A stretch of 64,000 nt of DNA from Desarmillaria ectypa. Taxonomy: Eukaryota; Basidiomycota; Agaricomycetes; Agaricales; Physalacriaceae. A program made the translations under genes and the position numbers. Of this stretch, positions 10,897 to 21,034 are shown piece after piece (the first letter of the stretch is position 1; the number at the start of each line of letters is the position of its first letter). The DNA lies in assembly GCA_030407005.1 (NCBI GenBank), contig JAUDYN010000006.1, positions 1,612,001-1,676,000 of the forward strand. The letters are read 5' to 3'. A model generated the notes under the pieces. The model made no database searches and was not told the DNA's origin. It worked only from the letters and a program-made list of their open reading frames with translations.

Positions 10897-12217
10897 ATGT
10901 TATTCACTTTGGCTACTGCCACCTCTCTTCGCTTCTGCTGCTGCTCACGCAACATGGCAGGGGTTCTGGATTGGGTACGTCGATGCTGATTCATCGTGCG
11001 TACGTCTACCCGTCAGTAACTCCCCAGTGACCGATGTTACGAGCGACGTGTGTCAATTGCCATAACCCTCCGTTCAGGGATGTTCTATTAACGTTTTTTA
11101 ACAATAGGACATCGCTTGCAATGCCGGCGCGACAGCCAGTGCCGGTGTTTGCTCTGTTACTGGTATGTCGTTGTCTGAGATACTGTTTTTTTTGCTGATT
11201 TCAAACCTCGTCTATACAGCCGGCGATGCAGTGACTATGGAAATGCACCAACAGCCCAATGATAGGTCTTGCTTAATGAAGCTATTGGTAGAAACCACTA
11301 CGGACCTGTGATAGTACGTCGGCATCTGCATCTAACCCCCATCGTCCTTTAACTCTTCCTCCACAGGTTTACATGGCTGCTGTTGACGATGTGACTACTG
11401 CTGTTAGCTCTGAGGCAGTCTGATTCAAAGTATCTGAATCGGTATTGGTTTCGAACAATCCGGACTACTTCGGTAACCGTAAGTACTGTCCTGTTGTCTC
11501 TCATACGCTAGCTGAAGGAACAATGAAGAGGTTTTGAATGCGAGTCTCTAATCTACAGTCTCCATTCGGTTTTATGGATCCTTACACAGGACAACTGTGG
11601 ACACTACACCTTCAATACCCCGACTGACATTGCCCCGAGCAACCACCTCCTCCGCACCGAAACTATTGGTAAGTACTGATGTATACTCGCTTGTAGCATT
11701 GCACGTTGCTTCGGCAGAGAAAGGGGCTCAGCATGTCTTTTTATTCTATTTCGGCGCACATCTAACATAGCACAGTAGATTCCATGTCCCTTTCTCAAAT
11801 TAATTTAAGTGTAGCAGAACTGCGCTGTTCGCATCCAGATACTGACTGTGCTGCCTTTGCTTGCAGGTCAGCGGCACAGGAACAGCTGCTCCCGACACTG
11901 TTAGTTTGCCTTGTGCATACAGCGCCGAAGGCCCAGGTTCGCGTGTCGAGTAGTCGCACTGCGGAAACTTTTACTCATGATTCATTTGTAGGTATCCTTA
12001 TCAACATCTACACACGGCTCGATACCTATACCGGTACGCCCCACATTCATGTTGCCCGCAAGTCACAATCTCACAAGTCGGAACATCAGTTCTGGGACCT
12101 ATTCTATACGGAATTACTAAGGCAGCTGTTGCGACAGCTTCGTACGCTACCACTGCTACTTGGGACACTGCTTCCCAGCCTTCAACCGTTCCTACAACAG
12201 TCCCTACATCATCGTAG
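10897..12217 (+). pseudogene. AA9 lytic polysaccharide monooxygenase pseudogene
   Basis: Intact AA9 enzymes are secreted copper oxidases that cleave cellulose. The order of family blocks is complete: the mature N-terminus HATWQGFWIG with the copper-brace His at 10946-10948, SNSPVTDVTSD, DIACNAG, MEMHQQPNDRSC, NEAIGRNHYGPV with the second His, YMAAVDD, FKVSE, NCGHYTFNTPTDIA, LLRTETI, ALHVASAEKGAQ, VSGTGTAAPDTVSLP and GILINIYTRLDTY. Lesions seen are a frameshift inside the signal peptide (ATG 10897 is out of frame with the mature start), loss of one base after DRSC near 11271, and a TGA at 11421-11423 where the family has Trp before FKVSE. The GAQFY region near 11730 is also scrambled, and the conserved Gly of PGAY is now Cys. 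Introns are still recognisable, so decay followed normal gene duplication and not retroposition. There is no CBM1. Confidence 0.9.
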
Positions 12218-12423
12218 ATGTCTACAGGTGCAGAGTTAGGTAGCCGTAGTGTACTGGAAATACTATGCATACTCGGCAGCCTTGAAAGTCCGGAATCTGA
12301 TAAGGACCCTGTATGATCAATTTATTCAAATGCAGAGCGTAGCTGCGGAATGCTACGCATGTCACAAACGTTAATAAAGCGCGGTTGGTAGCTTCGCTGT
12401 CCATTCAACCTATCATTTCCCCC

Positions 12424-14346
12424 ATGCACTGGCTAGCTAAGGTACTACTGGTCCTCCCCGTTGCGAGGTCAGCATACGCTGTTCAGATTCCATTCCACCT
12501 CAAACCTGCTTTGCAGAAAGAGGCAGAATTTCCCTTGCCAGTCGATGCGTCTTCGACGAATTGGGACTTCAACGTGAAGCCCAGTGTCAACTCGACCAGC
12601 CACCTGATTTTCGACACTGTGAGCGCGTTCTTGCAACATTGGCCGAATACCCGTTATCGCAACGGTAAGAGCATTTTATCAAGCCTAAACACGTCATTCA
12701 TATTGTTAAGGGCACAATCTGATACCTGGAATCGTACCTGTCGGAACGCTTCTCTACCATGGACGTGGCGATTCAAATATTCCTACTGTTCCTCAATGGA
12801 CCGCCACGGATCCTGAGCACGCACACCCTTTTTGTCGTGGCTCTCCAGAGACGGGATGCTGGCAGCTCACTCTGATCACCACCCGACCACTCAATGTGCT
12901 GTATTTCGATGGCAGTAGTGCTGCGAAGATGAAGGGAGGACCCATGGACACCCAGGATATCGTTGCATGGCGCAAACTCGTCCCTGAGTGGATGTTCAAC
13001 GAGAGCAGAAGACTAGCTGACCTCTGTATATGGGGACAGAAGTTTGGTTTGGATGGATTCGTAAGGTACAGTGTGTATCCTTGTCCTTCTTATCCGTTAC
13101 TAAAGGAAGTGTTAGAATGGAGATGGACTTGTGAGCCCGTTCGACCTTGTCTGTTTCCTATACTCATCCTTGAGGAAGCGAAATCATGCTCTGCGATTTT
13201 ACGGCGGGCGTAGACGTCGTTTCGTTCCTAAACTTGGTGTCAAATGGTCGAGGTCCAGGTGGCCCACCACCTGGCGGACCGCCCGGTAAAGATCCCAGAG
13301 AAGGACCTGCTCCACCTTTGCCTTCTACAGATCTATCTGCAAGTACCGATGATGCTTTCAGTGAAGTCATACATTCTGGATCATGGCACAACAGGTATCC
13401 GGGGGAAACGCGCATTCAACTCGATCTTACACGGATGGTCTCATTTTACGATACCTCCTTAGTTCCGAGTCTAGTACCCTACAGATTTAACCAAGAACGC
13501 TGGTTTCATCACCTTGAAGGGATCAGCGATGACGATATTTCCGTGGTCATGGACCGTCTTGAACAAGCCGTGCAGACTGCGCATGGAGGCGAATCCGGCG
13601 TTGATTGGACCACTCTGGTCCATGTTATTGTAGACCGTTTTGCGGATCGACTAGAGATGGTGCAATATCTGTTGAACTCCACCGGAAGCCCTGAATCAGA
13701 TGACCTGCGCGCAGCGAAACGGGTTCAGACCCAATTGAAAGCCATGGTACAGCCATACCAACTTCATTCGATTGTTCCACCGTCAGTTTCTTCGGACGAC
13801 TATTCCTGGGCCTCTCAGATCTTCAAGTTATGTGCAACAACACACACATCTTACATAGCCAAGAACAAGCTGACACGATCGGAACTTCTGATCTTGGAAT
13901 CGATAGATGAGACGAATAGAGAGATCTGTCGTGTTGTGACCCGAATGTGGGCTCAAGGCGTTTCGGCCGGACTAGACGATACGTCTACGCCTACGAAACT
14001 CGAGGGATCGCCATCGCTTGATCTTCTTCCCCAATGGAAGGCTGAAATCAGCGACTTGATGGCTTGGTTAGATTGGAGCATATGGGTCAAGTGTAGGCCT
14101 GCTTGTGGATTCGAGGTACAAACTTGAGTGACCAGTAATCTATCCCCGCTGATGGTTTTCCTGCAGGAATACTGTTACTTACCTACATGGCCTTTCTTCG
14201 GACGCGGCGGTGGAGGTTTCCCTGGGAGAGTTCCAAACCATCCTGGTGGACCCGATCAACCGACTATGCATTCCTCAGAGGACCCAAATGATTGGGAAAA
14301 ACCCCAGCCCAGATGCATTCGTAAAATCGAGCCCTATGATATGTGA
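12424..14346 (+). CDS. conserved secreted Agaricomycete protein of unknown function
   Basis: Five exons (12424-12664, 12711-13065, 13116-13130, 13179-14115, 14167-14346) sum to 1728 nt, or 575 aa. The 15 nt third exon restores the block GFVRMEMDFEIMLCDF. A signal peptide (MHWLAKVLLVLPVARSAYA) precedes a region with RNGHNLIPGIVPVGTLLYHG, the segment RPLNVLYFDGSSAAKMKGG and a Trp/Gly pair in CIWGQKFGLDGF. A Gly/Pro-rich insert (PGGPPPGGPPG) and an alpha-helical middle follow. The C-terminus carries Cys in WVKCRPACGFE and EYCYLPTWPFFGRGGGG, then a basic tail. I recognise the overall layout from uncharacterised Agaricomycete proteins but know no function or catalytic motif. An upstream in-frame ATG at 12385 would add 13 residues before the hydrophobic core, so 12424 is preferred. 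Confidence 0.85.
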
Positions 14347-14483
14347 CGAGTGACTCATTGACGAGTACCTATTTATCTCTTTGCAAATCTAGTGTCCCCA
14401 TATATCTCATATCCATGCTACTCCGTCTTACTTAGACTTGTAGCGTCGACTATATGTGTAATAAATGTTTCGTAAATATCTGT

Positions 14484-15617
14484 CTAGTTTGATTCTCCCT
14501 TCACATGTGCAACGATCAACGCATCGTTCCATAAGCTTTTCACCGCGTCCCAGTATCGCTTTGGGTGAGTCTTAGCATGGGCAACGTGAGGGCTATCTTC
14601 AAAGACCTCTGTCCTAACATCCCATCCCAAACTCTCCGTCCTCTCCGCATGTTGTTGGATCTGATCCCACGGAACCATATCATCAGCCTTTGAATACACG
14701 TAAAGGCGCGGCGTGCGCTCATCTACCCAAGGAAGCACGCGGGGGTTATACAGCCCATCCCGGACCTTCTGAAGAGCTGTTCGCCTCCCGATGAACGGGC
14801 CCACGAAGAAGCCGTACACGTAGAGCAGACAGACTAGGACTTTGGCGGCGGTTCTCATGATAGGATTCTTGATGAGTGTCGTGAAGGCATGAATGGCGTT
14901 GCTTAGACCGCTACCCCCCGGGCTGGAGTCCAGAACGATGGCGCAAGGGGGCCGAAATGACTCGAGTGAAGAAAATGAGCCACGGGATGCCATGATCTTC
15001 CCTAGAGTGATCAATGAATAGGCGCCACCTATACAAACCGTGGTCAAGACTCAGCGAGCGTGAAATACATAAGTAGGAAGATACACCGGACCATTGGAGA
15101 AAGAGTGAACTAATATGCGTGGCGGCTCAGCTGAGGAGGGATTCATGACCAAAGATGGACTTTGTGGGGATGTCATTCCGAGAGCTTCCAATGCTTCCAC
15201 AGCAGGAGCTATCACTTTCCTCTATGATAGTACTTCAGCGTGGTATGCTAAAATCCACCTGAACAGGCTATACTCTGCTGTTTTCCGTACTCCAGAAGAA
15301 GGACGGCCGGTTTCGAATCAATATCTGGCTTGCCCCGGGAAATAATTGCTCATATACTTTGGTATACTTGTGGATGTGCCGTAGCTGTGCCCCCACTAAA
15401 TCAAAGTCAGAATCATCTCGGTTCTTCAAGTATCTTAGTTACGGACTCCATCCACAGACAAGAATGATGCTTGATGTTGAGCAAATGAATACGTATGATA
15501 GATGGATGATAAGACATACTTGGGACTGCGTTTGTCATGAGCGCCCTCTTCATTGGATTTCCGAAGATAGACGTCTGTACCAAGTTTGATAAATTTCGAT
15601 TCTTCCTGGCTCGACAT
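14484..15617 (-). CDS. TMEM53/DUF829-family alpha/beta-hydrolase-like protein
   Basis: The TMEM53 (DUF829) family has an alpha/beta-hydrolase-like fold; its members in animals sit in the nuclear envelope or ER, and the reaction is unknown. Five exons (15520-15617, 15447-15469, 15274-15395, 15092-15221, 14484-15028) sum to 918 nt, or 305 aa. The 23 nt second exon rebuilds the family start IILVCGWMGAQLRHIHKYTK. Further blocks are PGASQILI with PSFFWS, then ILVHSFSNGGAYSL, where the HxFSNGG motif is the nucleophile-elbow equivalent. CAIVLDSSPG, the hydrophobic VLVCLLYVYGFFVG and the late LYVYSKADDMVPWDQIQ with DSPHVAHAKTHPKRYW supply the Asp and His positions. The stop is 137 bases from the convergent stop codon of the neighbouring secreted-protein gene. 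Confidence 0.88.
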
Positions 15618-15872
15618 GATGAGGAAGAGAACACGACCAAGTCCTTACCCGGCAATTAAGCGTGAACAAGGCCCGAAATCCTACCTCGGTCTGCACGCTT
15701 AACTACTTGTTTATTTTTATGTCTTGTGTGATAATATTTAGTGATTTTTTGCAAGCCCCTATAGAAGCGTACAGCGGAAGACCGGTCCGACGGAACGTGT
15801 GGACCCCCGATCACCGTCCTGCAGTTTCAATCAATCAACTGACCTTCCGGAGGGACCTTGTCTCTGGCTGTG

Positions 15873-16572
15873 ATGGCGCTGGGCCACACTGAATCTTCAA
15901 TATCATCGACAACGAGCATAATGTCTGCAACTGCGAGCCCGACAAATTCTTCCATTGCCACTGACTCTGGATCCATGTCAAAGGGGGCCAACTATTTTTT
16001 TGGCTTTCTGATAACATTTGTGGCCATTCTGTTCGTTTTCATTGGCTGTGGTATAGCTACGCGAAGGCGGTATCAGCGGCGGAGGGGCATCATCTTCAAT
16101 CTGGATGACCTGCAAGCAATGCCAGGCCTGTTTGGGTCGCCACAGCAGCTCATTGGAGAGAAACCAATAATGTGGGAGCCGTGGGTAGTGAAGCATGATG
16201 ATTACTCGTGGTCTACGATACAGGTGAGTAACTTGTCAAATATTTTGCAATATTTTACCAGAGAATAATAAATATTTTCAGCCCTTGTCTGCTTCACGGT
16301 CGAACAAACCTTGTCCAAAAACGGTACCCCGCCCAGCTCCGATACGATTACCTTCGCGAAACCCCACTGCCATACATGGCCTTTCTCTACCGATATGGGC
16401 TCCTGCAGATAGTGAGAAAGAAGCTCTATCACCAGAGGAATCCCTGCCTTCAACTCTTCAGATATCCCTTCTCATTTCTATGCCTGGTCAACCGCCGCCA
16501 GACAATCCTACGTTGACTGAATATCAGATTGGCGTTGCACGCCTACCATGGGTGGCATGGATGGCATCTTGA
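15873..16572 (+). CDS. small single-pass membrane protein, unknown function
   Basis: Two exons (15873-16223 and 16282-16572) flank a 58 nt intron and give a 215 aa frame. A Ser/Thr-rich extracellular-type N-terminus without a clear signal peptide leads into one strong membrane segment (FFGFLITFVAILFVFIGCGIA). A stop-transfer cluster RRRYQRRR follows, and then a cytoplasmic region that starts IIFNLDDLQAMPG and contains PIMWEPWV. The tail is Pro/Ser-rich. This layout is frequent among Agaricomycete type I/III membrane proteins of unknown role, and I name no family. The ATG at 15873 is the first one in the frame before the Ser/Thr region. An upstream non-coding or coding exon cannot be excluded. 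Confidence 0.7.
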
Positions 16573-16704
16573 TGCTGTCGCGTTGTAACATTAGTTGTAT
16601 CATAGTTGCGCATGTTCTGTTCCGTCACCTCCTTCACACGTCTGACCGCTGTCAAACAGATTGTATTCATAGCACCTTTATGGATATCCCCTATTGATTG
16701 TACT

Positions 16705-19692
16705 TCAGTTTTGGAAACTCGCAAGGTTTAATGCTTTTGTTTCTCCGGTACCCGCGAAGGTTAAGTTGATCGCAGAACCGGCATACCGAACCCTGGTGAA
16801 GCGTCCCATAGTACTAGCGATCATCGCATTTTTTAGAGCACCTCCAGACCAAAATATGTCAACGGTAAATCCACCTCTTGCTCTGAACCCGGTGACGCTG
16901 CCTTGCGTCCAAGAAGGAGGAATCGCAGGAAGTAGATGAATCTCTCCATTGTGACTTTGCAGGAGCATTTCTGCCACTCCGTTCGCACCACCTAGAACGT
17001 TATAATCAGGTGTATCTTTCGAAGACAGACACGACAACTGACCGAAGTTAGCATCAATTTGAAAAATGCTATTGATAGACCACAGATTGGCGTAAGAAAA
17101 CGACTTGAGCAGTCGCGCCAAGTAATAGTAGGCCTTTTCTCCGTCCAACAGTCGTGCGTAGCAGTTGATGCGCCAAGCGGTAGGCCACCCACTCCCCGAA
17201 TCACCTCGGATAACTAAAGACGTGTTCGCAGCACTGGCGAGTGTTTCATTGAACCTCGGGTCAATCTGTGCACTGGGAAAGAGCGGATACATATGGCTGA
17301 TGTGAGTGAACGCCCTTCGGGAGATGTTAACAAGGCCATCAGATGAAGGGGTGAGAGAACGAACCCGTTTGAGTCGTAGTCAACAGCCCATTCCTGTATC
17401 TGCCCCAAGGAGCCAATGCGGAATGGGATCAGGCGGTCGCATGCAGCCATGAGGGTATCAGCGAAGTCAGCATCAAGACCCAGCATTTTCGCGAATTCCG
17501 CCGTGTGATTAAACAGATCACGAAGAAGTCTGAGGTACCGCGGAGGTAAGTCCATCCTGCACTAAGTTGCCAAGCAAAGCCGTCTTACGAATTATCGATG
17601 GTAGATCCTGGAACCGACGACTTAGTACCCCATTTCAATTGCAAGCAGGCATAAATAATACTTGCCATACGTCAAAGAAACGTTTGTACCGTTATAATTC
17701 CCAATTCCATGCTCTGGGCTCATGCTAGGATTAGGGACGAGATAATCGGTACCCTCCAAGGTGGCGACAACAAGGAAGTCCAAGTAAAACTGACTTGGGC
17801 TTTTCATCAGAGGGTACGCTTTCCTCTCAACGAATTGGACATCAAGACCAAACGCGTAGTGTTCGTACATGTGTTGCATAAGCCACGCAGGAGACATCGG
17901 CCAGAATCCGTAGAAGGCCGCATCGACTGGCGCGGAGTTTCTCCATATATCGGTGTTATGGTGTATCACCCACCCGTGAGAGATGTTGTATATTTCGCGG
18001 GCAGCAATTTCTCCACGTTCTGCCAGTTCCGTGATCAGGTTCCAGAGCGGATCAAGGACTTCAGGGATGTTAAGTGGTTCTGCGAGCCAGCTGTTCATCT
18101 GAGGATTCTATTTCAGGAATAACACGCGAACCCAAAAGAAAATCCAGCATACCTGTTGGTTGATATTCAGCGTATATTTACTGGCAACGTTCGCAAATTC
18201 CTTTAATACTATTTCGCTTATCATGACGGCAGACGTGGCGCACCTTCCCCAGTTGGGAGACAACTGTGAATTCCAAATTCCTTGAAGGTTTGACGGTTCT
18301 GTTTTCCTTGAGGATGCAATTGCGAGATAGCGTCCGTATTGAGCATACAAGGCAAAAAGGTCTTGATCGCCGTCAGGACCACTGGGAAGCAATCTTCTTT
18401 GATCGGTAGGTAAATACGTGGTGGAGGATGGCGTTCCTAGCCAAATTGTGAGTACCATCACGAATCCTCGGGAGAACTAGTAAGCACCTAGAGATATGCT
18501 CACTCGGCCAAACAAGGAAGAATGGTCTACGACGTGCGCCTCAAGCAGCTCTTCATACGATTTCTGGCTAGCCGCAGAGAGCGAGCTGGCCACTTTCATC
18601 GCTGGGTCTCCCGATACATTATTGTATCGATTGTAGTTCGTATCAATCGCTATTATGACCACAACCTCGTCCGCACTGGATACTTTGATTTCAGTGCTGT
18701 TTGAAGGATTAACACCGACAGAAGCGAGAGGCCCCGATGCACTAAAGACCGCCGTCGCATTGTAGTGAATCGAAGCAGGTAGGGTATGCATCTTAGTTCC
18801 ACTGGCGGTCATGGTAAGACTGTCAGAGCTAACGGCATAAACCTAGAGGCATTGAGGGTCTGAATAATCGACCACAAAACCGACGTACGGGGTTATCCAT
18901 CGGCGTCACGAACGAGGCATTGAACGAAATTGCCCTTGACGTATCTGCAGTGAACCTTAATACAATCACATTATCCGGATGAGTGGCAAACGCCGTTCTG
19001 GTATATCGGACGCCTTCGTGGACATAAGTCGTCGTAGAGACGGCGGTTTCAAGGTCCAGTGTATGATTATAATTCGATATTGTCCCAGAATGGTCGGTGA
19101 AAATCAATAGATTGCCAGCGGCTACAAATCCTAAGCAACTGTCAGACCCGCGAAACTATTACCTTACTCTGGTAAACCTGTTGATTGATAGGCGTTGCCA
19201 TGCAATATGAATTCGCTGTCGCTTGTGCATTATAAAGGTCATTCTTCCTATGGCTCAATAAGTAATGCATTGCTTCGGGTTCAGTTCGTTCTACCAGATG
19301 TATTCCCGGATATCAGGTAAAACCGCGGAACAACCTGCAGGATTAGGATCGTTTAGGGAACCAGACCAAATCCGGTCCTTTTGAAGTCGTCAGTAACTAG
19401 CTGTACAAAAGTCAGAGAGCATACTTCGTTGAGGATGATGGTCTCGGTTGGTATCGATCCCAACACTTGCGCGCCCAGACGTCCATTTCCAAGTGGTACG
19501 ACTGCAAGGAAGTTGCCCTGTCATAGGAAGGAGAGCGAATTGCAAAATCGCTTACTATTAGAAGTATTGAACCACATAGTGGTGGACTAGCGAGAAGTGA
19601 ATAGCGAGATGCGCTTGAAGGCGACACGACCTTACGCCTCGTGCACATCCTGACAGGATAGAAGCAATGAGAATTGAAGAAACAAAACCCAT
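16705..19692 (-). CDS. GH95 alpha-L-fucosidase-like glycoside hydrolase
   Basis: GH95 enzymes remove terminal alpha-1,2-fucose or galactose by inversion and are usually secreted in fungi. The minus-strand frame starts at 19692 with a hydrophobic leader and is split by about a dozen short introns. Family blocks in order are GNFLAVVPLGNGRLGA, DRIWSGSLNDPN, a beta-sandwich region, TEPSNLQGIWN, NPQMNSWLAEPLN with the two Asn that activate the water, and MSPEHGIGNY with the catalytic acid Glu. Next come EWAVDYDS, FQIDANFGG with the catalytic Asp, EMLLQSHNGEIHLLPAIP and GFRARGGFTVD. One intron (17608-17665) uses a clean GC donor, GCAAGT. The exon carrying LWFNTSN near 19585 does not join in phase to GNFLAVVP by any GT..AG splice I could find. 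The N-terminus is therefore either mis-modelled or frameshifted. Catalytic residues are otherwise intact. Confidence 0.85.
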
Positions 19693-21034
19693 GATTGTAT
19701 GGATACCCAGCTCGCAAGCCAGGCAGCCCTTTATACAGAGAAATCATGACGAGCTTTGATTCAGGTGACCGTCGACCTCAGCGTCTTGGTGTGGGACTGC
19801 CACAACATATGATACCATAAAGATTGCGCGCGGGCCGGCTGAGAAAAAAAGAAGCGGGAGCCAAAAATGAGCAATACCGTACTGAGCTCAAACTTGTTGG
19901 GTGGGTCTGTCGACTTAAACGGGTTCCTTGCCTACAGGACCATTTTGATTTATCATTCTTGTTGACAAACGCTTCGCATTTTTCATACCCTGCAACACAA
20001 GAATGATTTAGTGCATGGAGAATAGATGCGAATCACATACAGAAATGTTCGTGAACCCTCGTCCGTAATGGATCCGTACTCAATCCGTAATACAATATAA
20101 TACCAACCTGCCAGTGGCAGGAGTGGCGACGAAGCTGGCTTCAAGGATATACTTCGGGCTATCGGTGCATCTCGCAAGCGGAGAATACTGCATGAATGTC
20201 GGAAGAATGCAGTTTAGTGGTCTTCTCGGAGTCGGAGCGTGTCAACAAGAACTATGCCGAGATGAAGTGCTCAACCGGCAAGATTGAGCGCGGCAATCGG
20301 CACGGTATTCCCGACTCTTTCCGAGATAAGGGAAACGACAGAAATGACCTACTGATAAGATATGGAGTGGGGTTGTCTCGACGCGCTGTCAGCAAGCTCT
20401 CGTCACGACCCCCTTCCACACCTAATAATTGCTCATCTGTTGTTAAGTCTTCATAACATCTGCTTCGTTCCAACTGTAACCCTACAGTATAAATTTGACG
20501 TCCCAGTGTACTTTTTATGTATTATAACAATAATTAAATATTTTTGATTAACTTGGAGAAAGAATCGGGGATTCGGCGCTGGCGCCGCTCCCGGTTCTAA
20601 CCTTTATATATATATACACGTGGCTTGCCGCTCAAGCTGGCATCTTTTAGTAACCGAACTTCTGACTTCCACCTCGATGCGTACGAATATTGCATGCAGT
20701 CGTAGGCTCTCGTGTTTCCCCTTTTACTCCTCTATTGGAGTCAGAATTAAATTTTATGATATTACGCGATGTTTTTGTCAGTGTAGTATTTCACAGACTG
20801 CTCATGAATACTTGCATGCGTTGCGCTCAGGCCTGATGAGTGGATTTGTCCATGCATGCTTCTCTAATCAATCAAGGCGTTTTCTGACCGAGATAACGCA
20901 TTTGATTGATCATAGAAGCGCTCGTGCACATGCTATCGCTGTACTCCCACATAGTGCCACTATATTGTGCCTAATGCTCTCAAAGCCGGTGTTTATATAG
21001 CCAGAGGATCCTTTTTCGAGGACCACGCCCTGTC
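19693..21034. other. intergenic region
   Basis: About 1.3 kb lies between the divergent GH95 and S41 genes. Several frames of 60-126 codons occur (for example 20620-21000), but they lack family similarity and splice structure and are probably chance. A TATA-like string lies at 20602-20614 and another near 20993, neither placed convincingly for a particular start codon. Confidence 0.45.

Noticed and set aside
11604..11798. Minus-strand frame inside the AA9 remains
   Set aside because: The plus strand here carries NCGHYTF and ALHVASAEKGAQ of the AA9 family, so the minus frame is chance.
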